Assembly (NCBI GenBank): GCA_963675055.2
Contig: CAXXJE010000001.1
Span: 434,001-498,000, forward strand
From: PGYT01 sp963675055
GTDB taxonomy: Bacteria > Bacteroidota > Ignavibacteria > Ignavibacteriales > Melioribacteraceae
Reading direction: 5' to 3'
DNA: 64,000 nt
Shown here: positions 50,689 through 60,700 of the stretch, piece by piece
Numbering within the stretch: position 1 is the stretch's first letter
Layout of the letters: every line of letters begins with the position of its first letter
Position numbers and translations under genes: made by a program
Notes under the pieces: model-generated
The model's database searches: none
Seen by the model: the letters and a program-made list of their open reading frames with translations, nothing else
What the model was told of the DNA's origin: nothing

Positions 50689-51501
50689 TTATCTGAATAA
50701 TCCGAGAATTGATTGTGGTGATGAATTAAGCTGGGCAGTCATCGAAGTGGCTACCTGGCTACCAATTGAAGCTTTCGTGGCATTCAATTGCTCCATCGCC
50801 ATATCAGCATCGAACAGTCGGCTCACACTAGCCGTTGCATTTGAAACCGCAGATGTTAAGAACTCGTCTTTAACATCTAATCTCTGCTGGTAGTTACCGA
50901 TACTTCCAAGTGCATTCTGAACTGCTGTTTCAAGTGTTGATACATCAACCGCAGTTATGTTTCCAGAAGTAGCACCCGAAGCGCTAAAGCCGGTTATGTC
51001 GGTACCATTCAATGTACCAAAATTGATTGTTGTTGTTTCAGTAACACCGGTCTTGAATGTAAAGTTACTGCCTGTAGGTAATGAAGCACCTGATAACAGA
51101 GCAGTATCATTAAATTTGGTATTTGCGAATATAGCACCAATTTCGTCGCCTAAGGCGTTAACGTCATTAGCAAGCGCAGTTAAGTTCTTTGTAGGATCGT
51201 TAGCATCAGCTACTTTTCCTTTAATTTGGTTTACAAGGTCGTTGATTGAAGACAACGCAGTTTCAGCAGTTGACAACATATCCTTTGCGGATCCGATGTT
51301 ACCCTGAGCTGCTTTCATTAAGTTGATTTTGCCTTCAAGTTCTTTACCTACCCTGTAACCAGATGTATCGTCTGCTACAGTATTGATTCTTTTTTGTGTT
51401 GCAAGACGAAGCTGTGCTTTTTGTGCTTGACCATTAACTTTTGCCAATGCGTTGTAGGCTTTTAAAGCGCCGACGTTTGTGTTGATTCTGAATGCTGACA
51501 T
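50689..51501 (-). CDS. fliC: Flagellin 1
   Basis: Filament subunit of 270 residues: conserved N-terminal D0/D1 region (FRINTNVGALKAYNALAKVNGQ to INTVADDTSGYRVGKELEGKI) and C-terminal D1/D0 region ending SSPQSILGLFR. Between them lie only about 70 residues rich in Thr, Gly and Ser, with no outer domains, so it is smaller than most flagellins. It is nearly identical to its neighbour at 51765 in the ends and differs in the middle. It has a sigma-28-like promoter and a leader hairpin. Thr/Ser-rich surface suits O-glycosylation. Confidence 0.95.
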   Translation of the reverse strand: MSAFRINTNVGALKAYNALAKVNGQAQKAQLRLATQKRINTVADDTSGYRVGKELEGKINLMKAAQGNIGSAKDMLSTAETALSSINDLVNQIKGKVADANDPTKNLTALANDVNALGDEIGAIFANTKFNDTALLSGASLPTGSNFTFKTGVTETTTINFGTLNGTDITGFSASGATSGNITAVDVSTLETAVQNALGSIGNYQQRLDVKDEFLTSAVSNATASVSRLFDADMAMEQLNATKASIGSQVATSMTAQLNSSPQSILGLFR

Positions 51502-51528
51502 TTTGTACCTCCATGTTTTGTTAATATC

Positions 51529-51546
51529 CCGAGTATCCTTACTCGG
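51529..51546 (-). promoter_or_regulatory. GGA-loop hairpin in the flagellin 1 leader
   Basis: Minus-strand CCGAGTA-AGGA-TACTCGG, a perfect seven-pair stem exposing a GGA loop, 16 bases before the shared motif ACATGGAGGTA that holds the ribosome binding site. The same hairpin with one compensating wobble occurs before flagellin 2. GGA-loop hairpins upstream of a GGA-containing ribosome site are typical CsrA targets. Confidence 0.65.
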
Positions 51547-51578
51547 CAGTTATTTATGAGATTCATTTCTCACATATA

Positions 51579-51605
51579 TTATCGGAGAGTATTTTATAAA
51601 GTTTA
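51579..51605 (-). promoter_or_regulatory. Sigma-28 promoter of flagellin 1
   Basis: Minus-strand TAAACTTT then CCGATAA, with 16 bases between TAAA and CCGATAA; this matches the FliA consensus with correct spacing. The predicted start point lies about 70 bases before the ATG, leaving room for the leader hairpin. Confidence 0.75.
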
Positions 51606-51722
51606 GCGGGTTACCGGTTTTTTATTACAGGCAAATTACACTGTGATGCAGGTCGGATTTGACATAAACCGCAAATTGCCCGAAAAATCGAGAAAATAAT
51701 AGGGATAAGTCGATTTTATAAC

Positions 51723-51747
51723 TTTCCCCCCGCCTTGCGGGGGGAAA
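51723..51747 (-). terminator. Terminator after flagellin 2
   Basis: Minus-strand TTTCCCCCCGC-AAG-GCGGGGGGAAA, an 11-pair stem with a three-base loop, 18 bases after the stop at 51765, followed by GTTATAAAA. The T tract is poor but the stem is very stable. Confidence 0.8.
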
Positions 51748-51764
51748 TAACTACGGATTACAAA

Positions 51765-52577
51765 TTATTTAAATAATCCGAGAATTGATTGTGGTGATGA
51801 ATTAAGCTGGGCAGTCATAGAAGTGGCCACCTGGCCTCCAATTGAAGCTTTAGTTGCATTCAATTGCTCCATCGCCATATCAGCATCGAACAGTCGGCTC
51901 ACGCTAGCCGTTGCATTTGAAACCGCGGATGTTAGGAAGTCATTCTTAACATCCAGTCTTTGTTGACTTGTACCGATTTTTCCGAGTGCATCCTGAACTG
52001 CAAGTTCAAGTGTTGATACATCAACCGCAGTTATGTTTGCAGAAGTAGCACCGGAAGCACTGAATCCGCTTAAGTCAACTCCATTCAATGTGCCGAAATT
52101 AATAGTCATTGTTTCAGTAACACCGGTCTTAAATGTAAAGTTACTGCCTGCAGGTAATGAAGCACCTGATAACAGAGCAGTATCATTAAATTTGGTATTA
52201 GTGAATATAGCACTAATTTCGTCACCAATTGCATTAAGGTCATTAGCAAGCGCAGTTAAGTTCTTTGTAGGATCGTTAGCATCAGCTACTTTTCCTTTAA
52301 TTTGGTTTACAAGGTCGTTGATTGAAGACAATGCAGTTTCAGCAGTCGACAACATATCCTTTGCGGATCCGATGTTACCCTGAGCTGCTTTCATTAAGTG
52401 GATTTTGCCTTCAAGTTCTTTGCCTACCCTGTAACCAGATGTATCATCTGCTACAGTATTGATTCTTTTTTGTGTTGCAAGACGAAGCTGTGCTTTTTGT
52501 GCTTGAGAATTAACTTTTGCTAATGCGTTGTAGGCGTTTAATGCGCCAATGTTCGTATTGATTTTAAATGCTGACAT
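51765..52577 (-). CDS. fliC: Flagellin 2
   Basis: Filament subunit of 270 residues from the ATG at 52577 (MSAFKINTN), chosen because GGAGG lies five bases before it; the reading from 52610 adds 11 unlikely residues. Conserved ends agree almost completely with flagellin 1, while the middle and the part before the C-terminal helix carry scattered replacements. No clear sigma-28 promoter is seen; the leader has a TCGATAA element without a -35 (52659-52665) and the same GGA-loop hairpin as flagellin 1. It could be a minor filament segment. Confidence 0.95.
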   Translation of the reverse strand: MSAFKINTNIGALNAYNALAKVNSQAQKAQLRLATQKRINTVADDTSGYRVGKELEGKIHLMKAAQGNIGSAKDMLSTAETALSSINDLVNQIKGKVADANDPTKNLTALANDLNAIGDEISAIFTNTKFNDTALLSGASLPAGSNFTFKTGVTETMTINFGTLNGVDLSGFSASGATSANITAVDVSTLELAVQDALGKIGTSQQRLDVKNDFLTSAVSNATASVSRLFDADMAMEQLNATKASIGGQVATSMTAQLNSSPQSILGLFK

Positions 52578-52602
52578 AATTACCTCCATGTTTAAAAGTA
52601 CC

Positions 52603-52620
52603 CCGAGCATCCATACTCGG
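52603..52620 (-). promoter_or_regulatory. GGA-loop hairpin in the flagellin 2 leader
   Basis: Minus-strand CCGAGTA-TGGA-TGCTCGG: the same stem as before flagellin 1 with one A-to-G change that becomes a G-U pair, so pairing is kept. It lies 15 bases before the common ACATGGAGGTA ribosome-site block. Confidence 0.6.
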
Positions 52621-52673
52621 TTTGATTAAAGGAAACTTTTTCCCCTTTCTTATGTTGGTTATCGATTTCATCT

Positions 52674-54188
52674 CTATACCAACTCCGAAAGTTTCTGCTG
52701 AAGTTTATTTAATTGTGCCAGTACCGCCGGGTTATCACCGAATCTCTCAACTACCAGATTCAGCATCTGCGGCAGTTTTTCAAGCTTGTTTTTTTGCAGG
52801 TAAACTGAAATCAGATAAAAATAAACCGCCGGATCGGATGTATTTAATTCTATCGTCCTCTCAAGGTATTCCTCGGATTTATCCAAATCCCCGGTTTTAA
52901 GATTGTATATCGCATAATTTTTAACAACTTCTGAATTGTCGGGGTAAACCTCGCAGATGTTGTTAAAAGCCCTGCTTATGATACTATTATCATTTTGCCT
53001 CGGAATTAGTTCTAAAATTAGTTCCAGGTTGGAGTCGTTCGTATATTTTTCCAGATTGTTTTTATTAGCATTTGTAAAATCACCGTTAATTAATTCGGTA
53101 ATAAAGTTAATTTCATCATTTTTCTCAGGATTATCAGTCGACAGCGATTGGAGCTCTTTCTTAAAATATTTGAATCTGTCATTGTCGCCGGACTCAAGGG
53201 CAGCTTTTAATCCTGTACATATTATAAGGTATTCATCAATGAAAATGTTCTGCGATGATTTGTAATCGCTATTTGAAAAATTCCTGTTAACAATCAGCGC
53301 TTTAACTATAAATAATAATTCTTTTTCCTTGTTTCCGCTTCTTCCGTAAAGTTGTGCGGCAACCATAAAATTCAACGGTTGATCTCCATCAGAATAAATA
53401 GCATTATTTATATGTGTAAGCGCATCTTCAAGGTTGTTTTCCTCCGAAAGATAAACTGCCAAAACCCTTAGAGCTGTAGATTTGTATTCTTTTTTAAGAC
53501 CAGGGTCCTGTACGGCTAACTCAAAATAATCGCGTGCTTTTATTTTATCTTCCAGTATATTGTATGTCTGCCCTATGTGAAAAGCGTAGTAGGAGGAATT
53601 GGAGTTCTCGAATTCGTCAAGTAGAATTGCCAGATTACGCTTAGCTTTGATTTTCAGATCTTCTTTGCTCCGGCTGTACCCGGTGTGTATTATTTCAATA
53701 TCCGATCTGCGAATCTCAACTTTATTTTCGCGGAGCGATTTTTCAATCTGTTCATGAACTTTTCCGCTAAATTCAACTCCTTCTTTCCTGGGAAATAATC
53801 TAACGTAGGTCATTACAGATGGTCGTTTATTGACCTCATCAACGTTAAGGATTTTACAGTCGTAAGCAGCCTTTGAACCGGATTCCGAAAGCTTTGTTAA
53901 TAACCCGGCTGATTTTTCCGTCAGCCTTTCATCCGCATCAAGATAGAGAATGTAATCTCCGGAGCACTTTGAAAGAGCAAAATTTCTTGCTGCGGCAAAA
54001 TCACTAATCCAGTCGAAGTGATAAACTTTAGAATTAAATTCCTCAGCAATTGCAATTGTATTATCCGAGGAACCGGTGTCAATTACAACAATTTCATCCA
54101 CAACGCCTTCAACCGACTTAAGGCAATCGTGTAAATTGTTCTCCTCGTTTTTTACAATCATGCTTAATGAAATCATACTCTTACTCAT
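52674..54188 (-). CDS. TPR-containing family 2 glycosyltransferase next to flagellin
   Basis: Cytoplasmic protein of 504 residues. Residues 1-230 are a GT2 (GT-A fold) domain beginning LSMIVKNEENNLHDCLKSVEG, with IVVIDTGSSDNT and the metal-binding YLDADERL. Residues about 210-500 are TPR-like helical repeats (SEEYLERTIELNTSDPAVYFYLISVYLQ). Such TPR-GT2 proteins next to flagellin genes are candidates for protein O-glycosylation of the filament. A sigma-54-like site lies about 255 bases upstream, and an alternative GGCGATAA element at 54386. ATG at 54188 has no strong ribosome site; 54176 is possible. Confidence 0.88.
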   Translation of the reverse strand: MSKSMISLSMIVKNEENNLHDCLKSVEGVVDEIVVIDTGSSDNTIAIAEEFNSKVYHFDWISDFAAARNFALSKCSGDYILYLDADERLTEKSAGLLTKLSESGSKAAYDCKILNVDEVNKRPSVMTYVRLFPRKEGVEFSGKVHEQIEKSLRENKVEIRRSDIEIIHTGYSRSKEDLKIKAKRNLAILLDEFENSNSSYYAFHIGQTYNILEDKIKARDYFELAVQDPGLKKEYKSTALRVLAVYLSEENNLEDALTHINNAIYSDGDQPLNFMVAAQLYGRSGNKEKELLFIVKALIVNRNFSNSDYKSSQNIFIDEYLIICTGLKAALESGDNDRFKYFKKELQSLSTDNPEKNDEINFITELINGDFTNANKNNLEKYTNDSNLELILELIPRQNDNSIISRAFNNICEVYPDNSEVVKNYAIYNLKTGDLDKSEEYLERTIELNTSDPAVYFYLISVYLQKNKLEKLPQMLNLVVERFGDNPAVLAQLNKLQQKLSELV

Positions 54189-54575
54189 TTCAGTCTTTTT
54201 GTTTTCAAGTGACTACTCAAAAAAATATAATTACTATAATTTGCAGATTCTCAACTACTACGATTTCAGCATTAATCCGTTAGTTTGTTTTTTTAATACC
54301 GCCTGCATCAACAATCACTACGGATTGGATATATCACGTATGTCTTACAATCGATCAAACACAAAATTTCGACAATACTCTAAACTTATCGCCCCTCTTA
54401 TTTAAGGGTATTTTCGTGTTTAGTTCAATATGCCGGACAATATTCAATTGATGTGCCAAGTTGAACAATTTCCCAATGTGTCAAATGAAATGAAATTCCG
54501 GAGATAACTTTCTATTTCGAGCCAAAATAGCAACTAATTAATGTACAAGTTGAACTCTTAAACCGGGAATGATTT
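54189..54575. other. Noncoding region upstream of the TPR glycosyltransferase gene
   Basis: No gene is seen on either strand. It holds the sigma-54-like site (54443-54458), a sigma-28-like -10 element GGCGATAA on the minus strand (54386-54393) without a good -35, and two direct repeats of about 22 bases (54445-54466 and 54534-54555) sharing ATGT and CAAGTTGAAC. The long leader may carry regulation of the glycosyltransferase gene. Confidence 0.6.
54443..54458 (-). promoter_or_regulatory. Sigma-54-like promoter upstream of the TPR glycosyltransferase
   Basis: Minus-strand TGGCAC-N5-TTGAA; the -24 half is a perfect match and the -12 has GA for GC, as at flgB and fliA. It lies about 255 bases before the ATG at 54188, so the leader would be long. 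It overlaps one of two direct repeats. Confidence 0.5.
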
Positions 54576-54758
54576 TTAGGCTGCCCAAAGATGGTTAATA
54601 TTGCTCAGTTGCGGATTATTGGATTTCAGCATCCGGCAGATAAAAACCTCAATGAAAAATTGGGTAATCGATATTAAACCGATAATTGATGCTATTTGCG
54701 CAAAAAGCAGGTTAACTCCGGTAAAGTCCATATCGGTTCTCAATAAAACAATCGGCAT
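54576..54758 (-). CDS. Doubtful 60-residue hydrophobic open reading frame
   Basis: An open frame of 60 residues with a long hydrophobic stretch (about 16-40, LLFAQIASIIGLISITQFFIEVFI). It lies 29 bases after the giant glycosyltransferase gene on the same strand. No ribosome binding site is evident before its ATG, and no family is recognised. It may be a chance frame or a remnant; listed for completeness. Confidence 0.2.
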   Translation of the reverse strand: MPIVLLRTDMDFTGVNLLFAQIASIIGLISITQFFIEVFICRMLKSNNPQLSNINHLWAA

Positions 54759-54770
54759 AGAACAGAGATC

Positions 54771-54788
54771 ATAATTTTCAGAAATTAT
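54771..54788 (-). other. A+T-rich inverted repeat after the giant gene
   Basis: ATAATTT and AAATTAT, seven bases each around a four-base loop, begins at the last base of the giant glycosyltransferase stop codon. It could be a weak transcript end; no T tract follows. Confidence 0.25.
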
Positions 54789-57700
54789 TACGCTTTATTT
54801 TCAGCTAACAGAGAATTATGATCCGGCTCATGTTGTAATTGTTCATTAACCTGTTTCAGCAATTCGAGAGATGCCTCATTAGTATTATCGTAAACACAGG
54901 CGTATTCCAGCATTGACTTAGCTTCCCGATACATTTCCGCAGCATTAAATACCTGTGCCATGCCCAAGCAGGCTCTGGAAGACTCCGGAGTCGCTTTAAG
55001 CTCCTCCTCGAAATATGAATTGGCTTTTTCCAAATCATTACAGATTAGGGCGGTATTGCCGAGAAGGTTTAATAATTCCGGGTATGAAATCTGCGAGTTA
55101 TTTTCATCAAAAACAGATATCGTATTTTCCAGATAACGGAGTGTGTATTCATAATCCTTTGATTCCAGTTCTGAGAAAGCCCGTTCAAGATTACGTCTGA
55201 ATTCATCCTGGTGAACAGAATATGTGAGGCTGTGCTTTTTGAACTCTTTACCTTTCAGCCAGATTTCTTCAGGATCGGCACCCCATTTATCAACAAATTT
55301 CTGTTTGTTTGTATCAAGTCGCTTGAGGTATTCATCATTACCTTCAGCTTTAAAACTGACGGAACCGAAATGGTGAATGAATACATCCTGTGCAATAACA
55401 GTCTTATATCCGGCTAGCTGAGCTCTCAGACAGAAATCATCATCCTCGAAATTTCCCGGTGCAAATCGTTCATCCAAACCGCCGATTTTATTAATAACCT
55501 CTCTCTTAATAAGAGTACACAGGAAAGCAATCCGCGGAAATTCTTCCACCTGCCCTTTATTTTTCTCAGTTACGTTAGCGGCATATTCATACATTGACTC
55601 TATTGAATCGTATTTTGCCTCTTTATCCAGCTGAAAACCGCTGACGCTGTTTGAAATCGGACCGACTATTCCAATAGCATTGGATGATTCCGCGACTTCA
55701 AGCATCCTTTCCAGCCAACCTTCTGTTACAAGAATATCATTGTTCGCAACCAGAATATAATTTCCCGATGCTGACATAATAGCCTGGTTAATCCCTGCTG
55801 GGAATCCACAATTTTCATTGTTATAGATAACTTTAAGCTCTTTGTGACTTTTTTCAAGTTGCCTGATTCGACCTACGGTTTCCTCTGAGCTAGCATTATC
55901 TATTAAAATCAACTCGAACGGAATTTTTGTATACTTAAAAACAGACTCAACGAAATTCTCTGTATATTCGATCTGATTGAAAGAGAGCGCAATTATGGAA
56001 ACCGGTGAATTTTGAGGGGTGAAATCGTTCGCCCAGATAGCATTAAATTCGCTAACTATTTCATCCGGATTCGAAATTTTATCTATTTCAGATCGATAAC
56101 GGCTGTAAATTAAATTTCTTGTTTTGCTGAAATCCTCCTGTTTTGAGGATGTCATTGTTGAACCGTCATCGAACCAGTTTACAACAACCGTGCTTTGCTT
56201 TATGTGTTTAAAGCCGGCTCTGTCGGATAGCCTCAACCAGAACTCCCAATCCTCCAGCACAGGGAGTTTTTCATCAAACAGCCCGGCAGATTCAGCAAGT
56301 TTCTTTTCAAAAACAAAACAATTAACAGGCGCGATATTTCCGATCAGCAGTTTATTCCGGTCATAGTCTATTGAATACGGGACAGACTTCCCGGTAAATA
56401 CGTACTCATCTCCATAACTTTTATAAGAATGTCTTTCGGCATCTGTATAAACAACTCTTTCTCCCCCCAGTAAATGCGAAACAGCAACTTCGAGATGATT
56501 TCTATAAAATTTATCATCATCGTCCAACAGCGCTATATACTTACCTTCGGCATTTCTGATCCCCGTATTCCTCGAGCCTGCAAGACCTTTATTCTTTTCG
56601 TGTGTGATAAGCTTAAGCCTGTCATCATTAAATATGCTGAGAACCGGGGTTACATCTTCACCTTCGTCGTTAACTACAATAACTTCAATATTGGTGTAAG
56701 ATTGATTAAGTGCGCTCTCAACAGCCTCACCGACTTTGTCAAGCCTGTTGTAGGTAGGAATTATTACTGATACAAGAGGAAGCTTTCCACGAACTGATTT
56801 AATTGAAGTGCTTTTCGCTTTATTAAGAGGAATATCTTCAATTAATCTATTCCTCATATTTTCAATTTCTTCTTCTTTCCCAAATTCACCGGCTAAATTA
56901 ATAGTAGTTTTGTAGCTATCATTATTGGCAGGATTAAAAGTAACAGCTAATTTCAGGTATCGATAAGCATTTTCCTTATCACCCAGTTCATTCAGCAACA
57001 CACCGAGTATGCTGAAAGCATAATGGTTGTAGCCGATTTTATTAACATGGTTTTCAATTAATTCGTTTACAGCAGCCAGTTCATTGGCTTCGATCAGTTT
57101 ATTTACATTAATGTTGAACTCAACACAATCTTTTAATTTATTTGCCAGTTCAAGAGTCTGCTCCTGTTGTAAAAGATTTCCTTTAACTACTTCATTCAAT
57201 AATTTTTCCGCTTCGTCCAACAGGCTTAAGCCGACATAACAGTTGAATAGCAAGATAACCGCTTCATTATTGGTTTTGTAATCTGTGTTTTCAAGAATTT
57301 TGGCTGCATTATAATAATCATTAAATGCAAACAGACTCCTTGCCGAAATAAACAAAGCAGCATCCCGTGTCCCCGATAAATTCCAGTTTAAACTCGGGAA
57401 AACTTTTTCAAGAGGGTAATTACTTAAGACTGTTCGAATCGTTTTGGATTCGTACGATCTGTCAATAAAATCTCCGAAGGATGCATTAGAATTGTGTTTT
57501 CTGTAAAGACAAGCCACATTATCATACTTGTGGAATTTAACCTGAAGTGCAATCCTCGACCAGAATTCATTATCCTGAGCACGCAAATATTCGGGAGAAT
57601 AATTACCGACTTTTTCATAAAGTGATTTTTTTATAAAAGATCCGGTATCAGTTATTCCGCTTCCCAGTATCATGTTTTCAAGTACTGTTTCGTTAGACTC

Positions 57701-60700
57701 CGTATAATCTTCCGCAGAAATCAGCTCAAGTTTCTGCCCCGTATCACTATCGAATACCTGAATATTACTGTATATCACGTCTACATCAGGTTTTTCAGCA
57801 ACTATTCGTGCGTAATTCCGCATAGTATTTTCGGAGAGCAGATCGTCATCACCAAGCCACAGAATATAATCACCCCCTGCCTTTTCAATACACATATTCC
57901 TTGCAAAAGGACGTCCTTTGTTTTCATTGTTCCTGAAGTACTTTACTTTGTCTGAACCTAATGACTTTATAACCGAATCATTGTCTTCCGTTGAACCATC
58001 GTCAACAACAACAACTTCATAATTTTGATAGTTCTGACTTAGCAGTGATTTTATTGACTCTGCGAGAAATTCAGACCGGTTGTATGTGAAAATACAAACA
58101 GATATAGACGCTGTTTCTTCTAAGTCACTGTGCTCAGTCATACTCCTATACGGTGATGCAAAGGGCACCCAGTTTTTCCTAACATATTTATCGAAATTCA
58201 ATAATTCAACACGTTCATCAAGGAAGGAAAGGAATAATTGACTTTGGCTCTCGTCTTTAAATTTATGAAGTATTGGTATAACATACTTCACGATCAGATG
58301 TTTGATAGTTTCCGCCTGTTCATGATCCATATCGGATATTTTCATCAGCCTCTTATTAATATTCTCCTGAAAATCCTGAAAGGCTCTTCCGATATCAGAA
58401 GAATTTTGACCTCTGTATTGCTTTGGCTCAAGTTCAACTGCAAATCCTTTTTCAAATTTATAATTACGCTGTAAATCAGGGATAAAACCTTTGGATATTA
58501 AGTGCTCGTCAAAACGAACCATAAAATTTCTGTAAGAATATTCTCCCGAAGCTATTAAACCATTATAGGCTCTGTCAGTAATTTCTTCTCTGAACTCAAC
58601 ATCACGAAACAGTTCCAAAACTTCTTTAATATTCGAGAAGTCTTTTTTCAGCGGGATATAATGCTCCATTGGCTTCAGCACACCGGAGTAGTTACCTTCA
58701 AAAAGTATTTGAGCAACCCGCAGGGCTGCTGATTCAAAATGCCTTGGACTAAGCATCCTGTAGGGAACTAAATCCTCATATGGATTTAATATAGCTTCAT
58801 GAGCTTCATCGAATGTGGCAGATGGTTGATCTTCAAGAAATCTGTCTATTTTCATCCTGACTTCACCATTAAGATCATAAACCGAAACACCCGCCTCCAC
58901 TCCAAGCATTGCACTGCATTCGGACATGAAGCCAAACCATGACCCGCCATAAATACGTTTATTCTCTTTAGTCTCAATATCAAGCTTGAGATTCATGTCG
59001 TTCACATGTTTTTTAAACAATTCAGCTATTAAATGCTTCTCCTGTGCACCTTTACCCATATAATACGGCAATTGCCGCGCGCGATAACCTATGTCAATAT
59101 GTCTTTTACTAAACGGTTTAGTCAGTTTATTACCCAATTCTACTAAATTATCACTTACATATCCCGTAAGATTATGGGTGATGTCGGATACATCCGAATA
59201 CTTTTCGTAAACAAGTTTAAAGCTGTCTTTTTCCAAAAGTGTAAAAACACTGTCAATCTTATACCTATTTAGGAAATCGAATCTTTGGCGGCAGTAATAA
59301 TACTCATCCTGAAAAAACGCAATTTTATAACTATTCTTATTTTCAGCTATATACGTCCTGAACTCATCCGCCATAGGATAAGGATAGGTTCCAAAAAGCG
59401 AATAATGAAGCACTACTACTGGAAATTGTAAACCCTTAATTTTTGAGGGAAATCCTAACGCGGTATTTACCTTAATAATGTTGAACTTAGAATAATTCTG
59501 GAATGAATTAATATGTTCAATGATATTAGCTGCATTGTTGGTAAAAGGATGATGGTAAATTAATAATACTGTATTACTAACCTCTTGTACTCCCCCATCA
59601 TTTAATACAATTTTCTCATCCGGATCTTTGGGTAAAATAATCTCATCGGGATTGACATTTGCGGGATCGATTTTATGTAATGCAGTCAACCCCGCCTTTA
59701 ATATTTCATTATTATTTGTCTGCTGGGCATATGTAATTAGCTCGTTCCATCCGCTCTGATCTTCCGGATCCAGTTTGATAGCCCGCTGAATTAATTCAAA
59801 TGCCCTTTCATAATTAGATGATAAAAGTTCTATTTTCGCCAGTTTAGCAAGCGCGTTGATGTTATCCGGATTCAATTTGAGTACTTTGTTATATACAGAA
59901 TCTGCATCGCTATATCTACCTGTAGCCATATAAACGCTGCCTAGCAGGTTAAGGGCTTCAATGTTTGCAGGATGTGGTTCCAGAAATTGTTTAGTGTATG
60001 ATTCGGCAACATAATATTTGCGTTCGTCAAAATATACCTGCGCAAGAATAAAGTAATTACTCATGAAATCAGGATATTCGTCTTTAATCTTCAGCAGTAT
60101 AGGAAGAGCTTCAGTACTTTCCCCAAGTTTCAACAATACACTTGCAAACAAGGATAAATATTTGGGATTATCCGGCAGCATCTTTGTCAATTGACCAAGA
60201 ACGGGTCTGGCGGCAAGATAATCGGCACTGACAAGGTGTTTTTTATATTCCAGGTTATATTTATTTTCCAGGAAATTTTGTAATAGCTCTACAAGAGGAA
60301 TTAACTTTGCCGAGCGTTCTTCGTGACCTTCATTGTTTAATTTTACTGCAGCTTCTTTTAGAAAATTTAGGTATTCGGAATTCAACTGAATACCTCTGTC
60401 TTTAGGAACTGAACGATCGGAAAGCGCAATATCTATTACCGAATTTGCGAATACATCGTAACCGTATTTGCCTGATTCTACGATATCCTTATAAGCTCTG
60501 TCAACTATTGCTTTTCGTTTCTTCTCGTTAGTTAATGACTGAATTACTTGTTTCAAATTGCTGTAGTCTTTCTTTAATTCTATATAATGGAGTCCCGGTT
60601 TTAATACACCATCATATTCTCCTTCTATCAATATCTGACAGGTTCTGGTTGCGCATGCTTCGAGCTGTCTTGGTGAAAGCGCGAAAAAATTCAGATTTCC

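Noticed and set aside
52659..52680. Possible promoter of flagellin 2: TCGATAA (52659-52665) or TGGTATAGAGATGAA
   Set aside because: The first has no -35 TAAA at the right distance; the second has nine, not ten, bases between GG and GA, a spacing sigma-54 rarely tolerates. Not listed as a promoter.
53270..54405. Open frames on the plus strand around 54076-54405 in the noncoding gap
   Set aside because: The frame at 54076 is partly antisense to the glycosyltransferase and the rest is A+T-rich noncoding; no ribosome site.
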